64,000 nt of DNA from Flavobacteriales bacterium UBA5040 (lineage in GTDB: Bacteria; Bacteroidota; Bacteroidia; Flavobacteriales; Weeksellaceae): assembly GCA_002415135.1 (NCBI GenBank), contig DIBY01000022.1, positions 124,001 through 188,000 of the forward strand, written 5' to 3'. Numbering within the stretch: position 1 is the stretch's first letter; every line of letters starts with the position of its first letter. Both the position numbers and the translations under genes were made by a program. Under the pieces are notes generated by a model. That model saw only the letters and a list, made by a program, of their open reading frames with translations, ran no database searches and was not told where the DNA came from. Positions 53,277 through 62,364 of this stretch are shown here, in pieces.

Positions 53277-54662
53277 TTACATTCCGTTCACAAGAAGTTC
53301 TAATTGTGCCTGGGTATCGATGATTGCCGTGATTCCCAAAGGATTTAAAAGGATCTGAGAAGGTTTTAGATTAAATACTTTTCCTTTCATTTTCAAACCT
53401 TTATAATATTCTTTATTAAAGGTTTCTTCGATACTTTTTCTGGAGGAATCTTCAAGTTCTGCCGTAGGAATTCCGTATTCATCTTCGATCATTTTAACAA
53501 TTTTCCCTTGAAATAAAAGCGTTACCGTTTTGTACAGGATATTCTTGGTCTTCAGTTTAAACTTGGTGTCCGACAAAACGATCTTTCTTTTCTCTTGATC
53601 ATACACAGGAATTCCGGTGATGTAGGACGTTCCCTCAATCGCACCTTCGGTCTGAGCTTCGATCAAGATCCGGTTGTCTTCGCCATAAACATTGATGGAC
53701 GTAATTTTGACCGTCGATTTTCCCTCTCTAAAATCAAATTCTTTTCCTAAAAACATGTTTTCTGCAATCGCTGTCGCTTCAGTGAACAGAATATTAGCCG
53801 TTGTCTGCAACAGAAAAGTCTGTGGAAGTTGCTGCACCGAATTAAAATTAGCCACGCTTCTTATCAACCGGCTGGATTCTGGTTTTGTTCCTGTAAAGGT
53901 TTCCGAGTAAGTATCAATGCCGATATTGGCGTCAATTCTATTACCGTAAAAGGTGAGTGGGGTGATGTTGATGCTTATGGGAGTGATCTTTAACCAGGTT
54001 TTATATTCTTCACTGATCTCAAATGGTTCCGCAAACTGATTCAAAGCCATGATCGCATATTGCTGAAAATTAAGTTGCTTCAACATCATTTCATCGATGG
54101 TTTTAGAAAAATCGGCTTGTTGCTTTTTTAAACTTGATTCCACCAGTGAAGTGATCGGAACTTTTATTCTTCCGTAATCCAGAACTGGTTTCGTTATCCA
54201 TTTAAAACCCATCGGCGAAGTTTTCGTAACCATCGTCCAGTTATTATTAAAGGTGAGTTGTGTATTAAAATACATGACCGTTTCAAATGTGGTGCTTTGA
54301 TAATTATAAAGTCCCATTGTTCCGATACCTTTTTCTGCCCATATTTTTAGCGGAACTTCAATTAAAAGATTTTGTTTTGTTCCACCAACCAAACGGATTG
54401 GTCGCGTTTTCCATACTTTAACTTTAAATTGATCATTGTCGTTATCGGTATAAGAATCATCCTGAAAAATTAACGTCGATACCGAAGTATTAATTAAATT
54501 TCCAATTTCTGCTAATGGAATTTTGACCGGCATCGTAATCGATGATTTAATTTTCGGGAAATTATAATTGGGTACTGATAAATTCTCACCAACTTGTTGT
54601 GAAAGTAATTTCGATCCAAAAAGCAGAATGATCAGAAGAAGAAAGTTTTTCATTTTTTTCAT
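53277..54662 (-). CDS. DUF4403 family exported protein
   Basis: The 461-residue protein has a signal peptide (about residues 1-21, ending LLSQ) and the DUF4403 fold: IKSSITMPVKIPLAEIGNLINT near the start, KVKVWKTRPIRL and several repeated beta-rich segments that look like BPI/TULIP-like lipid-binding repeats. It is probably a periplasmic or outer-membrane lipid-binding protein. The function is not known. It is monocistronic. Confidence 0.85.
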   Translation of the reverse strand: MKKMKNFLLLIILLFGSKLLSQQVGENLSVPNYNFPKIKSSITMPVKIPLAEIGNLINTSVSTLIFQDDSYTDNDNDQFKVKVWKTRPIRLVGGTKQNLLIEVPLKIWAEKGIGTMGLYNYQSTTFETVMYFNTQLTFNNNWTMVTKTSPMGFKWITKPVLDYGRIKVPITSLVESSLKKQQADFSKTIDEMMLKQLNFQQYAIMALNQFAEPFEISEEYKTWLKITPISINITPLTFYGNRIDANIGIDTYSETFTGTKPESSRLIRSVANFNSVQQLPQTFLLQTTANILFTEATAIAENMFLGKEFDFREGKSTVKITSINVYGEDNRILIEAQTEGAIEGTSYITGIPVYDQEKRKIVLSDTKFKLKTKNILYKTVTLLFQGKIVKMIEDEYGIPTAELEDSSRKSIEETFNKEYYKGLKMKGKVFNLKPSQILLNPLGITAIIDTQAQLELLVNGM

Positions 54663-54812
54663 TTTCTATGAAACGCAAATTTGCGTAAAATTTGGATAAG
54701 CGAGCAAAAAATAACTGTTGAACCTTCATTTATATTTCATTTCTATTGCACGAATTGGTTCTTTGAATCCTTTTGCAGCTTAAAATTTAATTATGTTCAA
54801 TACCTTGCAACA

Positions 54813-55820
54813 ATGAAAAAATTTGAAATTTCTGTGCTGGATTTAGCGCCAGTACGACAAAATAAAACCATTCACGATACTTTTAATGACAGTTTAAATT
54901 TAGCAAGAGCCGTCGAAAAATTAGATTATAAAAGATTCTGGCTTGCGGAACATCATAATATTGCCAGTATCGCAAGTTCTGCGACCTCTGTGCTAATCGG
55001 CTTCATTGCTAATGGAACGGAGACAATAAGAGTAGGATCCGGTGGCGTAATGTTGCCAAATCACAGCTCTCTTGTAATTGCTGAGCAGTTCGGAACACTC
55101 GAAAGTTTATTTCCAAATAGAATAGATTTGGGAGTTGGGCGAGCGCCTGGAACCGATGGCGTAACTGCAAAAGCTTTGGGTCGAAATCCTCAAAATATCA
55201 ATCAGCATTTCCCACACCAGATTCAGGAATTACAAAGATATTTTTCTGTAGAAAATTCAGGAAGTTTGGTCAGAGCCATTCCGGGTGAAGGTTGTGATAT
55301 TCCAATTTATATTTTGGGTTCCAGCACCGATAGCGCCTGGCTTGCAGCGGAGATGGGCTTGCCTTACGCTTTTGCCGGACATTTCGCACCGCAAATGATG
55401 GAAACTGCTTTTGAAATTTATCATCAAAATTATCAGCCGAGTAAAGAATTCCCAACACCATATACGATTGCCTGTGTGAATGGAATTGCAGGTGAAACCG
55501 ATGAAGAGGCAAAGAAGCTTTCTACCACGCTTTATCAGGCATTTACCAATTTAATTAGAAATGACAGGAAACCCTATGCACCGCCAGTTGATGATATGGA
55601 TGAGATCTGGAATCCAATGGAAAAAGCCCACGTTCAGAATATGTTGAAGTACAGTTTTGTTGGAAGTCAGGAAACGGTCAAAAAACAATTAAAGGAATTC
55701 CAAAGAAGATTTCAAGTTAACGAAATGATGATCACTTCGGCCATTTATGAGCCTGAGGCAAGAATTAATTCTTATGCTATTTTTAAAAATGCGATGGATG
55801 AATTGAATGGAAGTATTTAA
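54813..55820 (+). CDS. LLM-class flavin-dependent oxidoreductase
   Basis: The 335-residue protein is a bacterial luciferase-like (LLM) monooxygenase: LDLAPVRQNKTIHDTFND start, RFWLAEHHNIASIASSATSV, GSGGVMLPNHSSLVIAEQFGTLESLFPNRIDLGVGRAPGTD and a C-terminal IYEPEARINSYAIF. It uses FMN to oxidise an unknown substrate. I chose ATG at 54813 because the upstream 44 residues from 54681 do not match the family. Confidence 0.9.
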   Translation: MKKFEISVLDLAPVRQNKTIHDTFNDSLNLARAVEKLDYKRFWLAEHHNIASIASSATSVLIGFIANGTETIRVGSGGVMLPNHSSLVIAEQFGTLESLFPNRIDLGVGRAPGTDGVTAKALGRNPQNINQHFPHQIQELQRYFSVENSGSLVRAIPGEGCDIPIYILGSSTDSAWLAAEMGLPYAFAGHFAPQMMETAFEIYHQNYQPSKEFPTPYTIACVNGIAGETDEEAKKLSTTLYQAFTNLIRNDRKPYAPPVDDMDEIWNPMEKAHVQNMLKYSFVGSQETVKKQLKEFQRRFQVNEMMITSAIYEPEARINSYAIFKNAMDELNGSI

Positions 55821-56071
55821 CCGGATTGTAAAATCTTTGGTTATTCAGCCTTACACTATAGCGTTTGTAATCAAATGGAAAATCAATTCAGGTTTCTATT
55901 TTAATTAAAGAGCCTGAAAATAATACCATATCCAAAAACGTGTCCCGGTTTGAACGTAACTCTTTTCGGCTTTTTTAGCAATGTAAAAAGCAGGGTAGAA
56001 AACATAGAAAAGCGCGAGTCCTTCGACAAGCTCGGGATCAATTCAGACGGAAATAGATACCCAAATTAGAA
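55821..56071. other. Gap with a possible gene remnant and a short repeat
   Basis: On the minus strand 55905-56030 reads LFYVFYPAFYIAKKAEK, then TGTRFWIWYYFQAL and a stop, which looks like the C-terminal end of a membrane protein. It joins a 20-nt GC-rich repeat (56019-56040, CCTTCGACAAGCTCGGGA) whose minus reading is PELVEG. The left part is AT-rich with nothing seen. Confidence 0.4.
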
Positions 56072-56102
56072 TTGGCTGTTCCTCTAAATCTCAGTATCTT
56101 TG
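56072..56102 (+). promoter_or_regulatory. Promoter of the ribB gene
   Basis: TTG at 56072-56074, 20 nt, then TATCTTTG at 56095-56102. The chosen start codon is 18 nt downstream. Confidence 0.75.
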
Positions 56103-56120
56103 CAAAAATCTAAAAGTAAA

Positions 56121-57242
56121 ATGTCAGATATTCAACTTAATACAATTCCTGAAGCGATTGAGGATCTAAAAAACGGAAAAATAATCATCGTAGTTGATGA
56201 TGAAAACCGGGAAAATGAGGGAGATTTTCTTTCTGCGGCCGAATTAACTACGCCGGAAATCATCAATTTTATGACCATCCACGGACGGGGTTTAATTTGT
56301 ACACCACTTCCAGAAAAGCGTTGTGACGAACTTGGACTTGATATTATGGTAACGCGCAGCAGCGATCCGAAAGAGACTGCTTTTACGGTTTCGGTGGATT
56401 TGTTGGGCGAAGGAGTTTCTACCGGAATTTCAGCGAGCGACCGTAGTAAAACTATTTTGGCTTTGATGGATTCGAATACCAAACCTGCAGATTTTATGCG
56501 TCCGGGACACATTTTCCCATTAAGAGCTAAGAAAGGCGGCGTTTTAAAAAGAGCCGGACATACCGAAGCGGCGATAGATTTGACCAAATTAGCTGGCTTG
56601 CAAGAAGGTGGTGTGATTTGCGAAATTATGAATGATGACGGCTCGATGGCGAGATTGCCAGAATTGTATTTATTGGCAAAAAAGCACGATTTAAAATTGG
56701 TTTCTATTGAAGATTTAATTCAATACCAATTAAGAAAAGGCGATTTGATCGAGCGTTTGGAAGAAAGGAAAGTGAAAACCCATTACGGTGAATTCGATTT
56801 TTTTGCTTTCAAAGAAACGAGTACAGATCAAATTCATTTTGCTTTAACGAAAGGAAAATGGGCGGAAAATGAACCGATTTTAGTGAGAGTTCAGGCGTCA
56901 AATTCTTATTTTGATGTTTTAAGCAGACTGACTGCTGGTGAAAAACCTTTGCTTGAAAAAGTAACTTCCATGATTAATGAGGAAGGAAAAGGAGCGATTA
57001 TTTTCATTAATAATGTTTCTAATTCTGAAAACACGATGCGCAAATTGCAGCAGTTTTTAGATTTCCAGGATGGTCAGGAAAAACGTCCAACCTTGGCTTC
57101 AAACTTTCATGATTACGGCATCGGAACACAGATTTTAAAGAATTTAGGCATTAATAAATTCCGTGTAATTTCGCAGAATGTGAACCAAAAACCATTGGTA
57201 GGCGGTTACGATGTAGAAGTTACGGAAATGGTAGAATTGTAG
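56121..57242 (+). CDS. ribB: 3,4-dihydroxy-2-butanone 4-phosphate synthase, degenerate RibA half
   Basis: The 373-residue protein has the RibBA layout. Residues 1-205 are an intact DHBP synthase (VDDENRENEGDF, MRPGHIFPLRAKKGGVLKRAGHTEAAIDL). The C-terminal half has the fold of GTP cyclohydrolase II but not its zinc Cys motif or catalytic QEGRG-type loop: RVQASNSYFDVLSRL and HDYGIGTQILKNLG stand in those places. It should make the four-carbon riboflavin precursor; the second half is probably inactive or structural. I chose ATG at 56121, 18 nt after the promoter. Confidence 0.88.
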   Translation: MSDIQLNTIPEAIEDLKNGKIIIVVDDENRENEGDFLSAAELTTPEIINFMTIHGRGLICTPLPEKRCDELGLDIMVTRSSDPKETAFTVSVDLLGEGVSTGISASDRSKTILALMDSNTKPADFMRPGHIFPLRAKKGGVLKRAGHTEAAIDLTKLAGLQEGGVICEIMNDDGSMARLPELYLLAKKHDLKLVSIEDLIQYQLRKGDLIERLEERKVKTHYGEFDFFAFKETSTDQIHFALTKGKWAENEPILVRVQASNSYFDVLSRLTAGEKPLLEKVTSMINEEGKGAIIFINNVSNSENTMRKLQQFLDFQDGQEKRPTLASNFHDYGIGTQILKNLGINKFRVISQNVNQKPLVGGYDVEVTEMVEL

Positions 57243-57316
57243 GAAGAGCCTAGTAAAAAGGTAAAAGAAACAAGTAAGAAAATGGATATTTTAGGCAATC
57301 TTTTTTGCCAAAGCTC

Positions 57317-57349
57317 AACCCTTTCAGCCTTCTAAAGGCTGCAAGGGTT
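57317..57349. repeat. Long perfect-like hairpin in the repeat nest
   Basis: AACCCTTTCAGCCTT and AAGGCTGCAAGGGTT pair over 14 of 15 positions with a 3-nt loop. No T run follows, so it looks like a repeat element rather than a terminator. Confidence 0.6.
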
Positions 57350-57371
57350 TTCCAAAACGAAAAAAAGCCGG

Positions 57372-57440
57372 GCTGTCCGTTGCAATCTTTTTTGCCTCAT
57401 TTTTCAGACCAAAAAAAAGGATTTTCGCTTCCATCCCTAT
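57372..57440 (-). repeat. Interspersed repeat B, copy 2
   Basis: Read on the plus strand it begins GCTGTCCG, contains CAATCTTTTTTGCC, an AAAAAAAAGGAT block and ends CGCTTCCATCCC. The order and most bases match the copy at 34977-35046, with a different central hairpin. Confidence 0.65.
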
Positions 57441-57706
57441 TGCGGGGTACGATCTTATCATTCGATGAGGTGCTAATTTGATAAGAGATTAAGAGTTAGA
57501 ATTATCAGTATAAAAACTAATGATCATTTGAATATCGAAGAAGGCACATTAGAAATTAAAATCATCAATAGGACCGGACTTTAGCCCGTTTTGTAGGAAA
57601 GTAAATCAATTGGCTTTAGCCAAAACTTATTTTAAACATTAAGATATTAAGAATCAGTAAAATGAACAAAAAACTTTTTACAATCTTTCTAAAGTATTAA
57701 TAGTGT

Positions 57707-57784
57707 CTTTGCTAAGTGAAACGCCTTGGCGTCCGTAATTGATTCAGCATAATATATGAACTCTTCGCGTCTTTGCGTTAAAAA
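57707..57784 (+). repeat. Interspersed repeat A, copy 2
   Basis: It begins CTTTGCTAAGTGAAACG, has CCGTAATT and ATTCAG in the middle and ends CTTTGCGTTAAAA, matching copy 1 at 34367-34443. It ends 7 nt before the folB start codon, so it forms the folB leader. Confidence 0.75.
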
Positions 57785-57791
57785 CAAAACA

Positions 57792-58145
57792 ATGACTTCA
57801 AAAATAATTATAGAAGATTTAAAAATCTACGCTTATCACGGCGCTCTTCCCGAAGAAACGCTTATCGGAACCTACTACCTTTTGAATGTAGAAGTTCACG
57901 CTGACCTGTGGAAAGCCGTAGGAACTGATGATTTAAATGACACGATCAATTACGCGGAAATCAATGAAATTATTCACACTGAAATGAAAGTTCCTTCCAA
58001 GTTGATGGAACATGTTGCAGGTAGAATTTTGAAAAATATCAAAATGAAGTTTACGCAAGTTGTTTTTGTTAAAATCAGAATTTCCAAAACCAGTCCACCG
58101 ATGACCGGCGAAATGCGTGGCGTTAGCGTGGAGATCGAAAATTAG
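57792..58145 (+). CDS. folB: Dihydroneopterin aldolase
   Basis: The 117-residue protein is FolB: IIIEDLKIYAYHGALPEETLIG, NYAEINEIIHTEM and SKLMEHVAGRIL with the catalytic Lys and Glu-type residues of the family. It cuts dihydroneopterin to 6-hydroxymethyldihydropterin in folate synthesis. I chose ATG at 57792 because family members start just before the KIIIEDLKIYA strand; the ORF extends to 57756 through the repeat. Confidence 0.93.
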   Translation: MTSKIIIEDLKIYAYHGALPEETLIGTYYLLNVEVHADLWKAVGTDDLNDTINYAEINEIIHTEMKVPSKLMEHVAGRILKNIKMKFTQVVFVKIRISKTSPPMTGEMRGVSVEIEN

Positions 58146-58208
58146 TTTTAGAATTAATCTCAGAAGTAAAATAGTACCTTTGAACATTAATTACGTTTTA
58201 AAAAACCT

Positions 58209-59870
58209 ATGAAATATATTATTCTTTCCTTACTCTCAGCGGTCTTGCTGAGTATTTCCTGGCCCACTTACGGAATTCCGTTTTTTATATTTTTCGCCCT
58301 TGTTCCTTTATTGATCATCGAACATGATATTTCTAATTTCTCAAAGATCAAAAGAAAAGGTTTGGCGATTTTCGGCTTGACTTATCTTTGTTTTGTAATC
58401 TGGAACATCGTTACAACTGGTTGGCTGTACGGCGCGAAAAATCCAGATGGAACGCATTCTTTGTTTGCGGTCGTAGTTCCTGTTTTATTTAATTCTCTGT
58501 TTTATGCCTTTATTTTTCAATGTTACCACTGGTATAAAAATGCGCAGGGAACGTACTTCGGGTTAGTTTTCTTTGTTTCGATTTGGATGGTTTGGGAAAA
58601 ACTACATTTGAGTTGGGAGTTAACCTGGCCGTGGTTGAATTTAGGAAATGTGTTTGCAGATTATCCTCAGTTTATTCAATGGTACGATAAGCTGGGCGCG
58701 ACAGGCGGAAGTTTTTGGATTTTATTGGTCAATGTCTTTGCCTTCTATACTTTAAGAATTTGGGAAGCGGGCAGAAAACAGAAATCTTTAATCATCAACA
58801 GTTCAGTTCTTCTTGCAGGAATAACTCTGCCAATGTTAATTTCTGTAGTCAAATATCAAAATTTCGATTTGAAACCAACGGGAACCGTCAACGTTTTAAT
58901 GCTGCAACCGGAATTGAATCCGTACACCGAAAAATATTCGAAGGACAGTCTGACCATTTTAAATGACCTTCTAACTCTGGCCGAAGAAAATTCCACTGGA
59001 CCAATCGATTATTATCTCGGTCCCGAAACTTCGCTTCCGGGCTTTGGATCGATCTCTGAAACTGGATTTGAGCAAAGTGAGCTTTTAAATAAAACGAAAG
59101 AATTCTTAACCAAGCATCCGAAGTCTATTTTTGCTACTGGAATTTCGTCACACCGCTTTTATCCGAACGAAAAAGAGAAATCAAAAACAGCGTACAAAAC
59201 TTCGCAAGGAATGTATGTGGACAGTTATAATTCTGCCGTTCAAATTATTCCGAATCAAAAAGTAGAAGTGTATCACAAAGGAAAATTGGTTCCTGGTGTA
59301 GAGATTTTCCCGTACATCAGCGTCTTAAAACCGCTTTTAGGTGAAGCTATGCTAAATCTCGGCGGAACAACTGCTTCCCTGGGGATTGATGATGAAAGAA
59401 AGGTTTTCAGCAATCCTTTTAATAAAGGAAAAATGGCGCCGATCATTTGTTATGAAAGTATTTATGGCGAATTCGTAACCGATTATGTAAAAGAAGGTGC
59501 CAACTTTTTAGGCATTATGACCAACGATTCCTGGTGGGGCGTTACGCAAGGCCACAAACAACTTTTGGCTTATGCAAGAATGCGGGCGATCGAGACCCGA
59601 CGTGAAATTGCAAGGTCTGCCAATAGTGGAATTTCTGCTCACATCGACGCGAAAGGAGATATTGTAGCCGATACTTTTTACGGTGATAAAACAACGCTTT
59701 ACGCAAAAGTAAATTTGTACGAGGACCAAACTTTCTATACCAGAACCGGCGATCTATTATCTCGATTTTCCATTTTTGTTTTCGGATTCTTGGTGTTTTA
59801 TAACTGGATTAAAAAGTACCAAAATAGAAAACCGCCAGAGCCAATGAAAAAGATTGTGATCAAAAGGTAA
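58209..59870 (+). CDS. lnt: Apolipoprotein N-acyltransferase
   Basis: The 553-residue protein has an N-terminal set of transmembrane helices (about residues 1-210) and a periplasmic carbon-nitrogen hydrolase domain. The Glu-Lys-Cys triad is in GPETSLPGF, YHKGKLVPGVE and PIICYESIYGE. It adds the third acyl chain to lipoprotein N-termini in the inner membrane. The gene starts 63 nt after folB, so they may be co-transcribed. A terminator follows. Confidence 0.93.
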   Translation: MKYIILSLLSAVLLSISWPTYGIPFFIFFALVPLLIIEHDISNFSKIKRKGLAIFGLTYLCFVIWNIVTTGWLYGAKNPDGTHSLFAVVVPVLFNSLFYAFIFQCYHWYKNAQGTYFGLVFFVSIWMVWEKLHLSWELTWPWLNLGNVFADYPQFIQWYDKLGATGGSFWILLVNVFAFYTLRIWEAGRKQKSLIINSSVLLAGITLPMLISVVKYQNFDLKPTGTVNVLMLQPELNPYTEKYSKDSLTILNDLLTLAEENSTGPIDYYLGPETSLPGFGSISETGFEQSELLNKTKEFLTKHPKSIFATGISSHRFYPNEKEKSKTAYKTSQGMYVDSYNSAVQIIPNQKVEVYHKGKLVPGVEIFPYISVLKPLLGEAMLNLGGTTASLGIDDERKVFSNPFNKGKMAPIICYESIYGEFVTDYVKEGANFLGIMTNDSWWGVTQGHKQLLAYARMRAIETRREIARSANSGISAHIDAKGDIVADTFYGDKTTLYAKVNLYEDQTFYTRTGDLLSRFSIFVFGFLVFYNWIKKYQNRKPPEPMKKIVIKR

Positions 59871-59891
59871 AATAAGATCACTCAAAATGTA

Positions 59892-59940
59892 GAAAAGTCA
59901 GAAAAGAATACTGTTAATTTATTCTTTTCTGACTTTTTTA
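59892..59940 (+). terminator. Terminator after lnt
   Basis: AAAAGTCAGAAAAGAATA and TATTCTTTTCTGACTTTT form an 18-bp stem followed by T residues. Confidence 0.8.
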
Positions 59941-60153
59941 TTTTCAAGTATTCATTCACAAGTAGGAAAGGTTAATTTTCATTTTTAAGTACCATTATGA
60001 AGTTTTAACTTCCGAATGAAATCTTAATACTGTTAATTTCTTCATCATTGTTAATGGTAAAATTAAAAGTAGAAACTTTCAAGTTTTTGTGAGCTTTTAA
60101 ATAGCATGATTTTCACTTTAATCACAATTAAACTTTTGTGGTTCAAGACCTTT

Positions 60154-62274
60154 TTACTTCGATTTTTTATGTGTAAAATGATTCATCAACAAGCGAATTT
60201 CATTAAATTCAAAATCATTTGGAAGCGCTTTCTTCCAATCATTTAAAGTTTCGTGAGAATTATTTTTGAATTCCTTTTCGAAGGTTTTGATTTTTTGTTT
60301 GTCAAAGATCCGGGTTAGATCCAATAATCCTTGCTCGGCAAATTTGGCTAGATGTCCAAAAATGGTTTCCGTTACCAAACCCCGTTCTTTCGCAATCTCC
60401 GGAATAGTTTTTCCTTCTTCAAACAATTGGAAACTTAAAATGTGAGAAGGGATTTTGGCCACTTTCGTAGAAATTGAAATATTATTTTCGGTATTAAAAA
60501 GTGGAACTTCCAGCAAGTGAACTTTCTTTAAATCATTTAGGTAATCTTCTAAATCATCCAGGAATACACGGAAATCTTCGTTGTATTCTTTCAATCCTTT
60601 GGTTCCTTTGTTCTCGGAATAAAAATCCAGTAAAGGTTGAAAAACTTCGATATTCACTTTGGTGAAAAAGAAATTGACCGCTCCTTTTGCCTTGGTTTCA
60701 ATTTCTGCCCATTCTTCATTTCCATGGATGAATTTATGGGTTTTTTGCAGCATCACTTTTTCAAATTTCTGATACACATTTCCGAAATTTTCAATCTTCG
60801 GTTTGATGTGTTGATATAAATGCTGTGCTTTATTTTTATCGAGTGCTTTGCTGGTTTTGGTAGAATTATGCCATTTTTCAAGTGAATATTTAAACCACAA
60901 ACAATCGAGTCTGCTGACTACTTTTTTAATGCTGTAATCGTATTTTTCGGTTTGAAGAATTTCTTCTACTTTCTCGTTGGCGTTGGTTTCATCTTGAAAT
61001 TTAGATACTCTTCGGTCAGCAAAAATAACATTTGGTGTAATTTTCGATTTTAAAACAATTCCCTCTAAAGTCCGGCAACGGGAAAGTGCCACATAAACCT
61101 GTCCGGAGGCAAAAGATTTTCCGGCATCAATGATCAACCTGTCGAAAGTTAGGCCTTGAGATTTATGAATGGTTACCGCCCAAGCCAACCGAACTGGATA
61201 TTGTTGGAAACTTCCTAAAACATCTTCCGTAATGTTTTTGTCGGAATCTAAACCATATCTTTTCTGTTCCCAGGTTTCTTTTTTAATTTTAAAGACTTCG
61301 TCGTCTCCATCGATCAGCACGGTTATTTCTTTGTCATCCAAACTCATTACTTCCGCGAGTTTACCATTGAAATATCTTTTGTCGCTGCTGGCATCATTTC
61401 GTATAAACATAACTTGCGCGCCGACTTTTAACTGCAGTTCTTCCACGTTTGGATATTGGTTTTCGTTGAAATTTCCAATAATATCAGCGGAGTACAAGTA
61501 AGGTTTTCCTTTTAATTCTTTGAGTTTTTTCTGATTGATCTCGTCCGCCATTCTGTTGTGAGAAGTCAAATAAACATAAGGTTCACCCGTAGGTTCGAAG
61601 TCCGGAATATATCTTTCGTTCAAGGTTTCAAAATCAACATCACCTACGGCGCCATCTCTGATGTCATTCAGTATATCTAAAAATTTTTCATCGGTCTGAC
61701 GATAAACCGTGGTCAGTTCGAGGGTAATTAAAGGCATTTCCTTCAAAGCATAACTCTCAAAGAAAAAAGGGGATTTATAATATTGTCCTAAAAAATGTTC
61801 ATCCCGAACGACCGGTGGAAGTTGGTAGAGATCGCCGATAAATAACATTTGAACACCGCCAAATTTCTGCTGATTCCGTCGCACGAAACGAAGCGAAAAA
61901 TCCATCATATCCAAAACATCAGCACGAAGCATGGAAACTTCATCGATAATGATAATTTCTATTTCCCGTAATAATTTGAGTTTGTCCTTTCGGTATTTAA
62001 AGTGCTGCATCAAGTCGGAAATATTGTTTCCTAAATTACTGTCGATGCGGTCTGCGGTTGGAATAAACGTCCTTAGTGGAAGTCCGAACATGGAGTGAAT
62101 CGTAACGCCACCCGCGTTGATGGCCGCAATTCCGGTTGGAGCTACCACGATGTGTTTCTTCTGGGTTTTTTTTACAAACTCATTGAGAAAAGTGGTTTTT
62201 CCGGTCCCGGCTTTACCGGTTAAAAAAATACTGCGGTTGGTATGTTCGGCTAAATTAAAGAGAGATTCGTCCAT
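60154..62274 (-). CDS. Pif1-like helicase with C-terminal HTH
   Basis: The 706-residue protein is a superfamily 1B helicase: Walker A TGKAGTGKTTFL (21-32 or so), IIDEVSMLRADVLDMMD, FIGDLYQLPPVV, a motif-IV Arg segment and VYVALSRCRTLEGI. Residues from about 600 hold an HTH segment (FEEGKTIPEIAKERGLVTETIFGHL) of the HTH_40 type. It should unwind DNA, perhaps at G-quadruplexes or R-loops as Pif1/Dda helicases do. No mobile element is nearby. Confidence 0.87.
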   Translation of the reverse strand: MDESLFNLAEHTNRSIFLTGKAGTGKTTFLNEFVKKTQKKHIVVAPTGIAAINAGGVTIHSMFGLPLRTFIPTADRIDSNLGNNISDLMQHFKYRKDKLKLLREIEIIIIDEVSMLRADVLDMMDFSLRFVRRNQQKFGGVQMLFIGDLYQLPPVVRDEHFLGQYYKSPFFFESYALKEMPLITLELTTVYRQTDEKFLDILNDIRDGAVGDVDFETLNERYIPDFEPTGEPYVYLTSHNRMADEINQKKLKELKGKPYLYSADIIGNFNENQYPNVEELQLKVGAQVMFIRNDASSDKRYFNGKLAEVMSLDDKEITVLIDGDDEVFKIKKETWEQKRYGLDSDKNITEDVLGSFQQYPVRLAWAVTIHKSQGLTFDRLIIDAGKSFASGQVYVALSRCRTLEGIVLKSKITPNVIFADRRVSKFQDETNANEKVEEILQTEKYDYSIKKVVSRLDCLWFKYSLEKWHNSTKTSKALDKNKAQHLYQHIKPKIENFGNVYQKFEKVMLQKTHKFIHGNEEWAEIETKAKGAVNFFFTKVNIEVFQPLLDFYSENKGTKGLKEYNEDFRVFLDDLEDYLNDLKKVHLLEVPLFNTENNISISTKVAKIPSHILSFQLFEEGKTIPEIAKERGLVTETIFGHLAKFAEQGLLDLTRIFDKQKIKTFEKEFKNNSHETLNDWKKALPNDFEFNEIRLLMNHFTHKKSK

Positions 62275-62364
62275 TGGTCAAATTTAAGAAAATTGGGCTG
62301 AATGGGCGAATAGATTTTTTCTTAACGGGCAATTATTACAAATGATTTTTCAAAGTATTAAAAT

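Larger units (their letters stand above)
57243..57706. other. Repeat-rich gap between ribB and folB
   Basis: The gap contains a hairpin with arms AACCCTTTCAGCCTT and AAGGCTGCAAGGGTT (57317-57349), repeat B copy 2 (57372-57440), and GGACTTTAGCCC and TTGGCTTTAGCCAA palindromes (57570-57622). No coding sequence is seen. Confidence 0.6.

Noticed and set aside
54681..54812. Longer start for the LLM oxidoreductase
   Set aside because: The extra 44 residues do not fit the family; ATG 54813 gives the usual N-terminus.
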